Source: an uncultured Solirubrobacteraceae bacterium (lineage in GTDB: Bacteria; Actinomycetota; Thermoleophilia; Solirubrobacterales; Solirubrobacteraceae). From it: 7,918 nt of DNA. Position 1 is the stretch's first letter, and each line of letters begins with the position of its first letter. This document shows, piece by piece, positions 1 to 7,050 of this stretch. A program made the translations under genes and the position numbers. Location of the stretch: contig CADCVT010000229.1 in the NCBI GenBank assembly GCA_902806215.1, positions 1-7,918 on the forward strand, read 5' to 3'. The notes beneath the pieces were generated by a model, which worked only from the letters and a program-made list of their open reading frames with translations, was not told the origin of the DNA and did no database searches.

Positions 1-1931
1 GCGAGGATCCGCAGCTCGACCTGCGAGTAGTCGGCGCTGATGAGCACGTGGCCCTCGTCGGCCTCGAAGCAGCCGCGGATCTCGCGCCCGAGCGGGGTGC
101 GGATCGGGACGTTCTGCATGTTCGGGTTCGTGCTCGACAACCGGCCGGTCGAGGCGATCGCCTGGTCGAACGTCGTGTGGATCCGGCCCCGCGCGTCGAC
201 GAGGCTCGGCAGCACGTCGAGGTAGGTCTTCGTGAGCTGGTTGAGCTCCCGCCAGCGCTCGATCTTGGGGATGATCTCGTGCTCGGTGCGGATCGCCTGG
301 AGCACCCGCGCGTCGGTGGAGAACCCCGTCTTGCCGCGGCGCTTCTTCGACAGGCCGAGCTTCTCGAAGAGGATCTGCCCGAGCTGCTGCGGCGAGCCGA
401 TGACGAACTCCTCCTCGGCCAGCGTCCAGATTTCCTGCTCGAGCGTGTGGATCTCGTCCCGGACGCGCTCGCCGACGCCGCGCAGGCGGTCGACGTTGAG
501 CTTGACCCCCGCGACCTCCATGCGGCGCAGGACGGTGACGAGCGGGAGCTCGAGGTTCTCGAGGACCGGCGTCAGGCCCCACTCCTCGATGCGCGCCTTC
601 TGCCAGACGGCGAGCTCGCGGATGAGCACGGCCTCGGCGCCGGTGGGGTCCTCGACCTCGGTGGCCAGGCCGCGATCCTCGACGAGCTCTCTCACCGGAA
701 AGGCTCTGCGTGCCGGCTCGATCAGATATGCCCCGAGCAAGGTGTCGTGCTCGACGTTCTCCGGCACCCGGTTGAGCGCCTTCACGTCGTGCGCGATGAC
801 CGGCCGCGCGCCAACGGCGTCGACGAGGGAGTCAGGGCCGTCGCACGTGCCTACGAGGACCTGCCCATCGGTCGCGGCAGCGAACCGCCACTGATCGTCG
901 ACGGGGATGAGCTCGCCCTCCGGGGTCTCTGGAGCACGCACCGCAAGGGCCACCGGCTCGCGCGGAGGGAGCTTCTGGACATCACGCAGATCGGCTTCTC
1001 TGACCCGCGCCTTGAGGGTCCGGGTAGCGGTTGGAGACGGAGCGACCTCCTCCACCTCATCGGCGAGGGCGTCCTCGAGCCGCCGCAGCGGATCGCGGAG
1101 CTCGAAGTCGCGGAAGACCTCGCGCAGCCGCGAGCGGTCGGGCTTGCGGACGAGCTCGTCGGAGAGGTCGAGCGTGACCGGCACCTCGCGCTGCGCGGTC
1201 GCGAGCACCTTCGAGATCCGCGCGTTCTCGGCGTGGTTGGTCAGGTTCTCCTTGCGCTTGGCACCGGAGATCTTGTCGATGCTCTGAAGGACGCCCTCGA
1301 GGTCGCCGTACTCGTTCAAGAGCTGGGCGGCGGTCTTGTCGCCGATGCCGGGGACGCCGGGGATGTTGTCCGACGTGTCGCCCTTGAGGCCGTAGAAGTC
1401 GGGGATGAGCTCGGGCGGGATGCCGTAGCGGTCGATCACGTCCTGGCGGTCGTAGATCTTCGTGTCGGTGATGCCGCGGCTCGTGGCCATGACCTTCACG
1501 CCGTCGCCGATGAGCTGGAACGCGTCACGGTCGCCGGTGACGACCGTGACCGGGATCTCCTTCTGCTTGGCCTGCTCGATCAGCGTCGCGATGACGTCGT
1601 CGGCCTCGAAGCCCTCGACCGCGTAGTTCGTGTAGCCGAACGCGTCGACGAGCGGCTGCATGTGCGGGTACTGCTCGGCGAGCAGGTCGGGCTTCTTCGG
1701 GCGGTGGCCCTTGTACTCGGAGTAGACCTCCTTGCGCCCGCTCGACCCCATGTCCCACACGACGACGGTCGGCTGCTGCCCGTACTCGGTGAGCAGCTTC
1801 ACGAGCATCGACGCGAACCCGAAGATCGCGTTGGTGTGGCGGCCGTCGGAGGTCGCGATCGACTCGGGCAGCGCGAAGAACGCGCGGTACACGAGCGAGT
1901 TGCCGTCGATCAGGAAGAGCTCACGAGCCAA
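1..1931 (-). CDS. polA: DNA polymerase I, N-terminal 643 residues (3' part of gene beyond left edge)
   Basis: Family A DNA polymerase for Okazaki-fragment processing and repair synthesis. The minus frame is open without interruption for 643 codons and leaves the window at motif A (SADYSQVELRIL, residues 632-643), so motifs B and C are not visible. The 5' nuclease domain (about 1-280) is intact: DGNS at 9-12, GFEADD at 107-112, TGDRDAF at 132-138, DTSDNIPGVPGIGDKTA at 185-201. The 3'-5' exonuclease region (about 290-420) is short and degenerate: no DxE motif, no YxxxD motif, only an isolated EHDTLLGAYL (395-404) that aligns with the Exo II end. This resembles the inactive domain of Taq polymerase, so proofreading is probably absent. 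The polymerase thumb and palm start is canonical (STGRLSSTNPNMQNVPIRT, 594-612). TTG at 1931-1929 is chosen because it places DGNS at the usual distance and no ATG or GTG lies in frame in the short gap upstream. No clear Shine-Dalgarno is visible. It lies 40 nt after the permease gene on the same strand. Confidence 0.96.
   Translation of the reverse strand, partial: MARELFLIDGNSLVYRAFFALPESIATSDGRHTNAIFGFASMLVKLLTEYGQQPTVVVWDMGSSGRKEVYSEYKGHRPKKPDLLAEQYPHMQPLVDAFGYTNYAVEGFEADDVIATLIEQAKQKEIPVTVVTGDRDAFQLIGDGVKVMATSRGITDTKIYDRQDVIDRYGIPPELIPDFYGLKGDTSDNIPGVPGIGDKTAAQLLNEYGDLEGVLQSIDKISGAKRKENLTNHAENARISKVLATAQREVPVTLDLSDELVRKPDRSRLREVFRDFELRDPLRRLEDALADEVEEVAPSPTATRTLKARVREADLRDVQKLPPREPVALAVRAPETPEGELIPVDDQWRFAAATDGQVLVGTCDGPDSLVDAVGARPVIAHDVKALNRVPENVEHDTLLGAYLIEPARRAFPVRELVEDRGLATEVEDPTGAEAVLIRELAVWQKARIEEWGLTPVLENLELPLVTVLRRMEVAGVKLNVDRLRGVGERVRDEIHTLEQEIWTLAEEEFVIGSPQQLGQILFEKLGLSKKRRGKTGFSTDARVLQAIRTEHEIIPKIERWRELNQLTKTYLDVLPSLVDARGRIHTTFDQAIASTGRLSSTNPNMQNVPIRTPLGREIRGCFEADEGHVLISADYSQVELRIL
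674..1064 (-). other. Degenerate 3'-5' exonuclease-like domain within polA, with atypical codon usage
   Basis: This segment encodes about residues 290-420 of PolA. The metal-binding acidic residues of a proofreading exonuclease are not recognisable: the expected FDTE-like motif is replaced by VALAVRAPE (327-335), and no YxxxD motif precedes the thumb. By my hand count, residues 281-420 contain about 28 codons ending in A or T (for example AGA, TAT, TTT, GTA, GCA, CGT), against about six in residues 1-280 and about one in residues 421-643. The reading frame stays open, so this is a retained structural spacer and not a pseudogene. Confidence 0.8.
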
Positions 1932-1942
1932 GGCGGCTGCGA

Positions 1943-1948
1943 AGGCTA
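1943..1948 (-). promoter_or_regulatory. Possible -10 element for polA (TAGCCT)
   Basis: TAGCCT on the minus strand fits the TANNNT pattern of an actinobacterial -10. Its end lies 11 nt before the TTG start of polA, so a transcript from it would have only a few leader bases. No good -35 is seen at the expected distance. It lies in the 40-bp gap after the permease stop. Read-through from the permease gene is an equally good way to transcribe polA. Confidence 0.25.
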
Positions 1949-1971
1949 GTGACCGTGGCGCCGGACGCCTC

Positions 1972-3837
1972 TCACGTCGCCGGCGCGGACTCGATGATCA
2001 CCCGGCACGGGCGCTCGGCGAGGACGGTCTCGACGTCCATCCCGAAGAGGGCTCCCCCGCGCCGCGGGCGCAGCGGCAGGACGACCGCGGCCGCGCGCAT
2101 CGCCCTCGCCTCGTCGACGATGACGCGCCCGGCCTGGCCGGATCGGACCTTCACGTAGTGGCCCGAGACGCGGCGCCCGCCCATGAGCTTGGCCTCCTCG
2201 ATCACGGCCTGCGCGGCGAGCTCCTGCTCGGGCAGCTCGGCGTCGATCGGCGAGGACTGCGGGACGGCGATCGTCACCAGCACGTGGATCCCGCGGCGGC
2301 GGCGCGCGGCGAGCTTCGACGCCGTGGCCATCACGGACGGCACGAACCCGGCCTCGTCGTAGGCCACGAGGACCGAGTCGTACTCGGCCTCGCGGTCGAG
2401 CACCGGCTGCGGCATCGCCACCTTGACCGTGCTCGTCAGGTCGAGCCCCTGGTTGCGCCGGTACGCGACGTACAGCGCCACCCCGACGACGAGCCAGCCG
2501 ATGCCGACCGCGGCCACGTCGAGGTGCAGAGCGACGGTGACGAGGAACGCGCTGCCCGTGCCCACCAGTCCGAACACCGCCAGCGCCGGCACGCCGCGGA
2601 CCGTGCCGGGGCCGACGTAGGGTCGCGCGACGTCCGGCCTCACCTTGCGCAGGCGGATGAGCGAGAGGTGCGCGATCGAGAACGACAGCATCGCCCCGAA
2701 CGCGTAGAGCAGCCCGAGGAAGTCGGCCTGGCCGGACGTGGTGATGAGGCAGGCGATGCCGCCGAACAGCAGGATCCCGATCCACGGCGTCCCGTACTTC
2801 GGGTGCAGGCGCCGCAGCCGGTCTGGCAGCTGGCGGTGGACGCCCATCGAGTACACGAGCCGCGAGACGCCGATGATGCCCGCGTTCGTGGCGATGAGCA
2901 GGATCGTCGCGGCGAGGATGCCGACGTACAGCTCGGCCGCCCCCTGCATCGCACCGAGGTCGATCGCCTTGACCACGCCGAGGATCGGGTCGCCCGCGAA
3001 GCCGCCCTCCTCCTCTGACAGGCCGAGCTTCGTCTCGTACTCCCCCTCGGCGTTCTGCGTGACCGGCAGCGCGCTCAGCGCGACCGCCGGCAGCGTGAAG
3101 TAGATGGCGAACACCGCGATCTGCACGCGCTTGATCGCCGCCGGGATCGTCTTTGCCTCGTCCTTGGCCTCCTCGGCCATGTTCGAGATCGTCTCGATGC
3201 CGGTGTAGGCGACCATGCCGATCGGGATCGCGATCAGGAAGTCGCTCCACGTCGGCGCGACACCGAGGCTGACGTTGTCGATCAGCGTGTCGGGCGAGAG
3301 GACGAGGAAGACGCCGACGCCGACGAGGAGCACCTGCGTGAGGAAGTCGACGACCGCGAGCGCGATGTTCAGTGCGGCCGACTCCTCGGCGCCGAACACG
3401 TTGATGAGCGACAACAGCGCGATGACGACGATCGCGAACACGATGTCGCCCGGTGCCGTCTTGAGGAAGTCGAGCGGCTCGAAGACGCCGCCGACGTAGT
3501 GCGGCACGAAGAACGCCGAGATCGCGACCGTCACGACGTAGTTGAGCATCTGCGCCCACGCCGCGAAGAAGCTCGCGAGCTCGTTGTACGCGCGGCGCGC
3601 GAAGCTCGACGAGCCGCCCGCCTCGGGGTACATCGCGGTCGCCTCGGCGTACGTCGCCGCCGTGGCGAAGAAGATCGCCCCGGTGATCAGGAAGACGATC
3701 GGGGTGAGGCCAAGCGCGTACCCGGCGACCAGGCCGAGCGCGTAGTAGATCGACGAGCCGACGTTGCCGTAGGCCGTCGAGAAGAGGGCGTTGACGCCGA
3801 GGACGCGCTGCAGGCCGTGGAGGCGACGCTGGGCCAC
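1972..3837 (-). CDS. APC-superfamily permease with C-terminal universal stress protein (USP) domain; possible KimA-like K+ transporter or amino-acid permease
   Basis: A 621-residue inner-membrane secondary transporter. About twelve hydrophobic segments span residues 16-460, followed by a soluble USP-like domain at about 485-618 that starts EYDSVLVAYDEAG and ends with GLFGM-type and PCRVIIES strands. APC signatures are NALFSTAYG (16-24, the unwound first helix), YPEAGG (70-75) and YTGIETISNMAEEAK (211-225). Architecture and length match KimA of Bacillus subtilis (607 residues as I recall it). From memory, Tyr23, Thr103, Ser107, Thr212, Glu215 and Tyr378 align with KimA K+-site residues, but the positions of KimA Asp36 and Asp117 are Asn16 and Asn99. 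Substrate is therefore open: K+ or another cation, or an amino acid. GTG at 3837 is the only start after the in-frame stop at 3864-3862. A weak AGG lies 8 nt upstream. The gene follows the response regulator by 56 nt and precedes polA by 40 nt. Confidence 0.9.
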   Translation of the reverse strand: MAQRRLHGLQRVLGVNALFSTAYGNVGSSIYYALGLVAGYALGLTPIVFLITGAIFFATAATYAEATAMYPEAGGSSSFARRAYNELASFFAAWAQMLNYVVTVAISAFFVPHYVGGVFEPLDFLKTAPGDIVFAIVVIALLSLINVFGAEESAALNIALAVVDFLTQVLLVGVGVFLVLSPDTLIDNVSLGVAPTWSDFLIAIPIGMVAYTGIETISNMAEEAKDEAKTIPAAIKRVQIAVFAIYFTLPAVALSALPVTQNAEGEYETKLGLSEEEGGFAGDPILGVVKAIDLGAMQGAAELYVGILAATILLIATNAGIIGVSRLVYSMGVHRQLPDRLRRLHPKYGTPWIGILLFGGIACLITTSGQADFLGLLYAFGAMLSFSIAHLSLIRLRKVRPDVARPYVGPGTVRGVPALAVFGLVGTGSAFLVTVALHLDVAAVGIGWLVVGVALYVAYRRNQGLDLTSTVKVAMPQPVLDREAEYDSVLVAYDEAGFVPSVMATASKLAARRRRGIHVLVTIAVPQSSPIDAELPEQELAAQAVIEEAKLMGGRRVSGHYVKVRSGQAGRVIVDEARAMRAAAVVLPLRPRRGGALFGMDVETVLAERPCRVIIESAPAT

Positions 3838-3893
3838 CTTCGGAGCCTGATCGAGCGGGCGTCAAGCGCGCGTGGAGATCGCCCCCGTCGGCA

Positions 3894-4577
3894 TCAAGAT
3901 CCTGTGTGGAAGCGGTACCCGACGCCCGCGTCGGTGCGGATGTGGCGCGGTTCGCCCTCCGGCTCGATCTTCCGGCGCAGGTTCGCGATGTGGGTGCGCA
4001 GCACCTGGGTGGCGTCGCCGTACTGCGGTCCCCAGACCTCGGTGAGCAGCGCCCGGTGGGTCATCAGCCGGCCGCGGTTGCGGATGAGGACCTTGAGGAG
4101 GTCGTACTCGATCGGGGTGAGGTGGATCTCGGCGCCGTCGCGTCGGACCGTCCGCGCCGCGAGGTCGACCTCGAGGCCGTCGACCGTGACCGCGGGCTCC
4201 TGCTCGCCGCGCTGGTTGGCCCGCCGCATCACCGCCTGCAGCCGCGCGACGAGCTCACGCGGCCCGAACGGCTTCGTCACGTAGTCGTCGGCGCCGGCCT
4301 CCAGCGCGGCGACCTGCGCGTCCTCGTCGCCGACGGCGCTGAGGACGATGATCGGCGCAGCCGTCCACGCCCGCAGGCCGCGGCAGACCTCGACGCCGGT
4401 GCCGTCGGGCAGCAGCAGGTCGATGATCGCGGCGTCGGGCGGGCGCAGTGCCGCGGCGTCGAGCGCCTCGGCGACCGACGCGGTGGCGTCGGTCTCGAAG
4501 CCCGCCTCGCGCAGGACGATCTTCAGCGCGCGGAGGATCTGGGCCTCGTCGTCGCAGATGAGGACGCGCGGGCTCAT
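3894..4577 (-). CDS. OmpR/PhoB-family response regulator, KdpE type
   Basis: A 227-residue cytoplasmic DNA-binding regulator, the usual size for KdpE (about 225). The receiver domain (about 1-118) has the acidic pair Asp9-Asp10, phospho-acceptor Asp53 in IIDLLLPDGTG, Ser80, and Lys102 in DDYVTKPFG, so all switch residues are present. The winged-helix effector (about 128-224) has LTPIEYDLLKVL (153-164), LLTEVWGPQYGD (177-188), HIANLRRKIE (196-205) and GVGYRF (218-223). The wording LTPIEY, EVWGP and RHIRTDAGVGYRF is closest to KdpE among OmpR-family members I know. Its ATG overlaps the stop of the kinase gene by 4 nt (ATGA) and no Shine-Dalgarno is apparent, which indicates translational coupling and makes the kinase its partner. 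No kdpFABC genes are in the window. The nearest downstream candidate target is the APC-USP permease. The exact regulon cannot be read from sequence. Confidence 0.93.
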   Translation of the reverse strand: MSPRVLICDDEAQILRALKIVLREAGFETDATASVAEALDAAALRPPDAAIIDLLLPDGTGVEVCRGLRAWTAAPIIVLSAVGDEDAQVAALEAGADDYVTKPFGPRELVARLQAVMRRANQRGEQEPAVTVDGLEVDLAARTVRRDGAEIHLTPIEYDLLKVLIRNRGRLMTHRALLTEVWGPQYGDATQVLRTHIANLRRKIEPEGEPRHIRTDAGVGYRFHTGS

Positions 4578-5686
4578 GCGACGGCGGGAACCGGGTGCGC
4601 GGCATCGGCGAGCGGCAGCTCGATCGCGAACACCGTCCCCTGCCCCGGCACGGACTCCGCCCAGACCCGGCCCCCGTTGGCCTCGACGAAGCCCTTGACG
4701 ATCGCCAGGCCCAGGCCGGATCCCTGGTGACCGCCGTCGGCCTGGAAGAAGGGCTCGAACACCTGCCTGGCGTCCGCGGCGGTCATGCCGGGCCCGCGGT
4801 CGATGACGCGGATCGCCATGCGCCCGCCGACGACGCGGGCGCGGACCTTCACCGGCTGGCCGCCGGAGAACCGCTCGGCGTTCTCGAGGAGGTTCGCGAA
4901 GACGCGCTCGAGCTGCGCGGCGTCGGCCTGCACGAGCGGGAGGTCGCGCGCGAAGGAGAGCTCGATCGGGGCGGCGTGCCCGTCGCGCTCGGTCACGAGC
5001 TCGGCGGCGGTGCGCACGACCTCCTCGATCGAGCACCAGTCGCGCCGCGGCTCGGCCGCGCCGGACTGCAGCTTGGACAGGTCGAGCAGCTTCTCGACGA
5101 GCAGCGACAGCCGCGTCGCCTCCTCGACCACCATCGCGCCGAGCTCCTCGCGCTCGGTGTCGTCCAGCGTGGGCGACCGGACGGCGTCGCCCGCGGCGAT
5201 GATCGCCGTCAGCGGGGTGCGCAGGTCGTGCGAGACCGCGCGCAGGAGCGAGGTCTTGAGGATGTCCGAGCGGCGCAGCGCGGCGGTCTCGACGACCTCG
5301 GCCTGGAGCGCGTCGCGGTCGAGGGCCGCCTGCAGGAGCGCCTCGAGCGCGGCGACGACCCGCTCGCGCAGCCACGTGGAGTCGGCACCGGCTCCGATGA
5401 CGAGCGTTCCCGTCCCGTGCCGGTCGAGGTCGAGCTCGAGGCCTCCCGGCTCAGGCTCGAGCGCGATCCGCAGGCCAGGCAGCCCGAGCGCCCGGCTCAT
5501 GTGCTCGCTCGCGGCCGGCAGCCCTTCAGCGAGGCTCGCGCCGCCGAGCAGCAGGCGCGCGGTGCCGACCGCCAGGTCGGCCTCCTGCCGGCGGCGCTCG
5601 GCCTTCACGCGCTGCGCGCGGCCCAGCCGGAAGGCGACGAGCCCGGCTGCGAGGGCGAGGACCGCGAGGACGACGAGCAGGGCCAC
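4574..5686 (-). CDS. Membrane sensor histidine kinase, truncated KdpD-like
   Basis: A 370-residue kinase that would autophosphorylate on His153 and pass the phosphate to Asp53 of the overlapping response regulator. One N-terminal membrane segment (2-19) precedes a basic stretch. Next is a region of about 90 residues (37-125) resembling the GAF-like part of KdpD. The HisKA domain follows, with LLRAVSHDLRTPLTAI (147-162). The HATPase domain has N-box NLLENAERF (265-273), G1 DRGPG (296-300), F-box FEPFF (310-314) and G2 GSGLGLAI (322-329). The SLLRAVSHDLRTPL wording and the DWCSIEEVV stretch (216-224) are typical of KdpD kinases. However, the N-terminal KdpD and USP domains and the four-helix DUF4118 segment of classical KdpD (about 890 residues) are absent. 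There is essentially no extracellular loop, so sensing would be through the membrane or the cytoplasmic GAF-like part. GTG at 5686 is the only plausible start before the membrane segment. It diverges from the phospholipase gene across 57 bp. Confidence 0.92.
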   Translation of the reverse strand: MALLVVLAVLALAAGLVAFRLGRAQRVKAERRRQEADLAVGTARLLLGGASLAEGLPAASEHMSRALGLPGLRIALEPEPGGLELDLDRHGTGTLVIGAGADSTWLRERVVAALEALLQAALDRDALQAEVVETAALRRSDILKTSLLRAVSHDLRTPLTAIIAAGDAVRSPTLDDTEREELGAMVVEEATRLSLLVEKLLDLSKLQSGAAEPRRDWCSIEEVVRTAAELVTERDGHAAPIELSFARDLPLVQADAAQLERVFANLLENAERFSGGQPVKVRARVVGGRMAIRVIDRGPGMTAADARQVFEPFFQADGGHQGSGLGLAIVKGFVEANGGRVWAESVPGQGTVFAIELPLADAAHPVPAVA

Positions 5687-5692
5687 GGTCCC

Positions 5693-5698
5693 ACCGTA
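5693..5698 (-). promoter_or_regulatory. Possible -10 element for the kinase-regulator operon (TACGGT)
   Basis: TACGGT on the minus strand matches TANNNT and ends 6 nt before the GTG start of the kinase. Transcription would then begin at or next to the start codon, giving a leaderless or near-leaderless mRNA, which is common in actinobacteria. No convincing -35 is seen upstream. It lies in the 57-bp gap shared with the divergent phospholipase gene. Confidence 0.3.
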
Positions 5699-5743
5699 AC
5701 CCTCTGCCGCAAGAAGCGGACCGGGTGAACGTTGTGTGAAGGC

Positions 5744-7048
5744 ATGCGACGGATCGCCCTCCTCCTCTGCCTGTTCCTCACCCCGACCGCGAGCGCGTCG
5801 GTGCCCGAGAAGGTCGTCGAGGTCGCCGACCGCGACGCGCAGGCCACATGCCGCGTCGCCGGCGGTCCGTGTCAGCCCGGGGCGTCGGAGGCGGCGATCG
5901 CCGCGTTCGAGCGCTCCTCGACGCACCGCACGCTCGTCTTCCAGCACCGCCTGGCCGACGACGTCGGGATGGGCAACGCGCCGTGGGCGGCCACGCACAA
6001 CTCGTTCAACTCGATCGCCGAGATGGGCCCGACGCTCTCGACGGCCGACTCGAACCAGCAGATCACGCAGGTCGACCAGCTCCGCATCGGCATCCGGTCG
6101 CTCGAGCTCGACGTGCACAACTTCGCCGGCCGCAACGTCTTCTGCCACGCGCGCGGCGCGAACGAGGGCCACGCCGGCTGCACGACCGAGCGCGACCTCG
6201 GCTCGGTGCTCGCGCCGATCGCGGGCTGGGTCGAGGACAACCCGGGCCAGGTCCTCATGCTCTACCTCGAGGACCACATGGGCGACCGCGCGGGCTACGA
6301 CGCCGCCGCGAAGACCGTCAAGGACGTCTTCGGCGACGCGCTCCACGCGCCGCGCCCGGCGACCGCCGACGGGTGCCAGGTGCTGCCGACCGCGATGCGA
6401 CGCGCGGATGTGCTCGCCGCCGGCGCGCAGGTGTTCGTCGTCAGCGACTGCGGAGCGGGCGGCGACTGGGGCGACGTCGCCTTCGACTGGGGCCCGATGC
6501 ACGACGAGGCGCAGCCCGACGAGTTCGTCGCCGCGACGTGCGGCCCGTTCGCGCAGGCGCGCCTCAGCCGCTTCTACGAGGACTCCACCGGCCTGTCGTA
6601 CGGGATCGAGGCGGCGGGCGGCGGCGAGCCCGCGCGCATGACGCCCGAGATCACCGCCGCGATGGTCCGATGCGGCATCGATCACATCGGCTTCGACCAG
6701 CTCGTCCCCGGCGACGGCCGGCTCCCGGCGCTCGTGTGGAGCTGGGCCGACGGCGAGCCCGGCGACGGGGCCTGCGCCGTCCAGCGGACCGACGGCCGCT
6801 GGCAGACCGGCTCCTGCGAGGCCAAGCGCCGCGCCGCCTGCCGCTCGACCGACGGGACGTGGACCCTCACGAGCAAGCGCGTGACGTCCGCGAAGGCCGC
6901 AGCGACCTGCGCGCGGGACGGCGGAGCCTTCGCGGCCCCGCGGACCGGCCGGGAGAACGAGCAGCTGCGCACGGTCGCCGGCGAGCGGCCGGTCCTGCTC
7001 GGCCTGCAGCGGACCGGCACCACCTGGCGTCCGGCCGACCGCCGCTAG
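5744..7048 (+). CDS. Secreted Ca2+-dependent phosphatidylinositol phospholipase C-like phosphodiesterase with lectin-like C-terminal region
   Basis: A 434-residue exported protein. Residues 1-18 form a Sec signal peptide (MRRI, hydrophobic core, cleavage after ASA). The core at about 75-330 is a PLC-X-type TIM barrel. The eukaryotic-style active site is readable: His85-Asn86 in ATHNSFN, Glu121 and Asp123 in SLELDVHN, His135 in FCHARG, Glu176 in LMLYLEDHMG. By family knowledge these align with the two catalytic histidines and the Ca2+ ligands of PLC-delta, so cleavage of an inositol phospholipid or related phosphodiester outside the cell is likely. The exact substrate is unknown. Residues 332-366 (VWSWADGEPGDGACAV, GRW, two later Cys) resemble the C-terminal half of a C-type lectin fold. 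Residues 373-434 resemble an N-terminal half. Twelve Cys in the mature chain suggest disulfides. ATG at 5744 is preferred over the in-frame TTG at 5732 because it starts the signal peptide cleanly. GAAGG lies only 1 nt before the ATG, too close to be a normal ribosome site. Confidence 0.9.
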   Translation: MRRIALLLCLFLTPTASASVPEKVVEVADRDAQATCRVAGGPCQPGASEAAIAAFERSSTHRTLVFQHRLADDVGMGNAPWAATHNSFNSIAEMGPTLSTADSNQQITQVDQLRIGIRSLELDVHNFAGRNVFCHARGANEGHAGCTTERDLGSVLAPIAGWVEDNPGQVLMLYLEDHMGDRAGYDAAAKTVKDVFGDALHAPRPATADGCQVLPTAMRRADVLAAGAQVFVVSDCGAGGDWGDVAFDWGPMHDEAQPDEFVAATCGPFAQARLSRFYEDSTGLSYGIEAAGGGEPARMTPEITAAMVRCGIDHIGFDQLVPGDGRLPALVWSWADGEPGDGACAVQRTDGRWQTGSCEAKRRAACRSTDGTWTLTSKRVTSAKAAATCARDGGAFAAPRTGRENEQLRTVAGERPVLLGLQRTGTTWRPADRR

Positions 7049-7050
7049 CC

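Noticed and set aside
674..1064. Frameshift or pseudogenisation of polA in the unusual central segment
   Set aside because: Translating the whole minus frame gives 643 uninterrupted codons, with family-consistent sequence resuming directly after the segment.
48..1949. A 633-codon open frame on the plus strand
   Set aside because: It is exactly antisense, codon-on-codon, to polA. Its composition (mostly Arg, Asp, Leu, Val, Ala) is what a GC-rich antisense frame gives, and it has no domain.
1955..1970. Small hairpin GGCG/CGCC just after the permease stop, as a terminator
   Set aside because: Only 4 bp of stem and no T-tract; such stems are expected by chance at this GC content.
1732..3018. 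A 428-codon plus-strand frame spanning the polA/permease junction
   Set aside because: It is antisense to two well-supported genes, has low-complexity Arg/Asp/His content, and no recognisable motif.
1946..3865. A 639-codon minus-strand frame over the permease
   Set aside because: It is a shifted frame of the permease gene. The true frame (3837-1972) gives clear membrane helices and a USP domain; this one gives an Arg/Gly-rich chain.
3838..3893. TTGACG in the regulator-permease gap as a -35 element
   Set aside because: No -10-like sequence lies 16-19 bp downstream before the GTG, so co-transcription with the regulator is more likely.
4595..5728. A 377-codon plus-strand frame opposite the kinase
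   Set aside because: It is antisense to a kinase with all catalytic boxes intact, and has no motif of its own.
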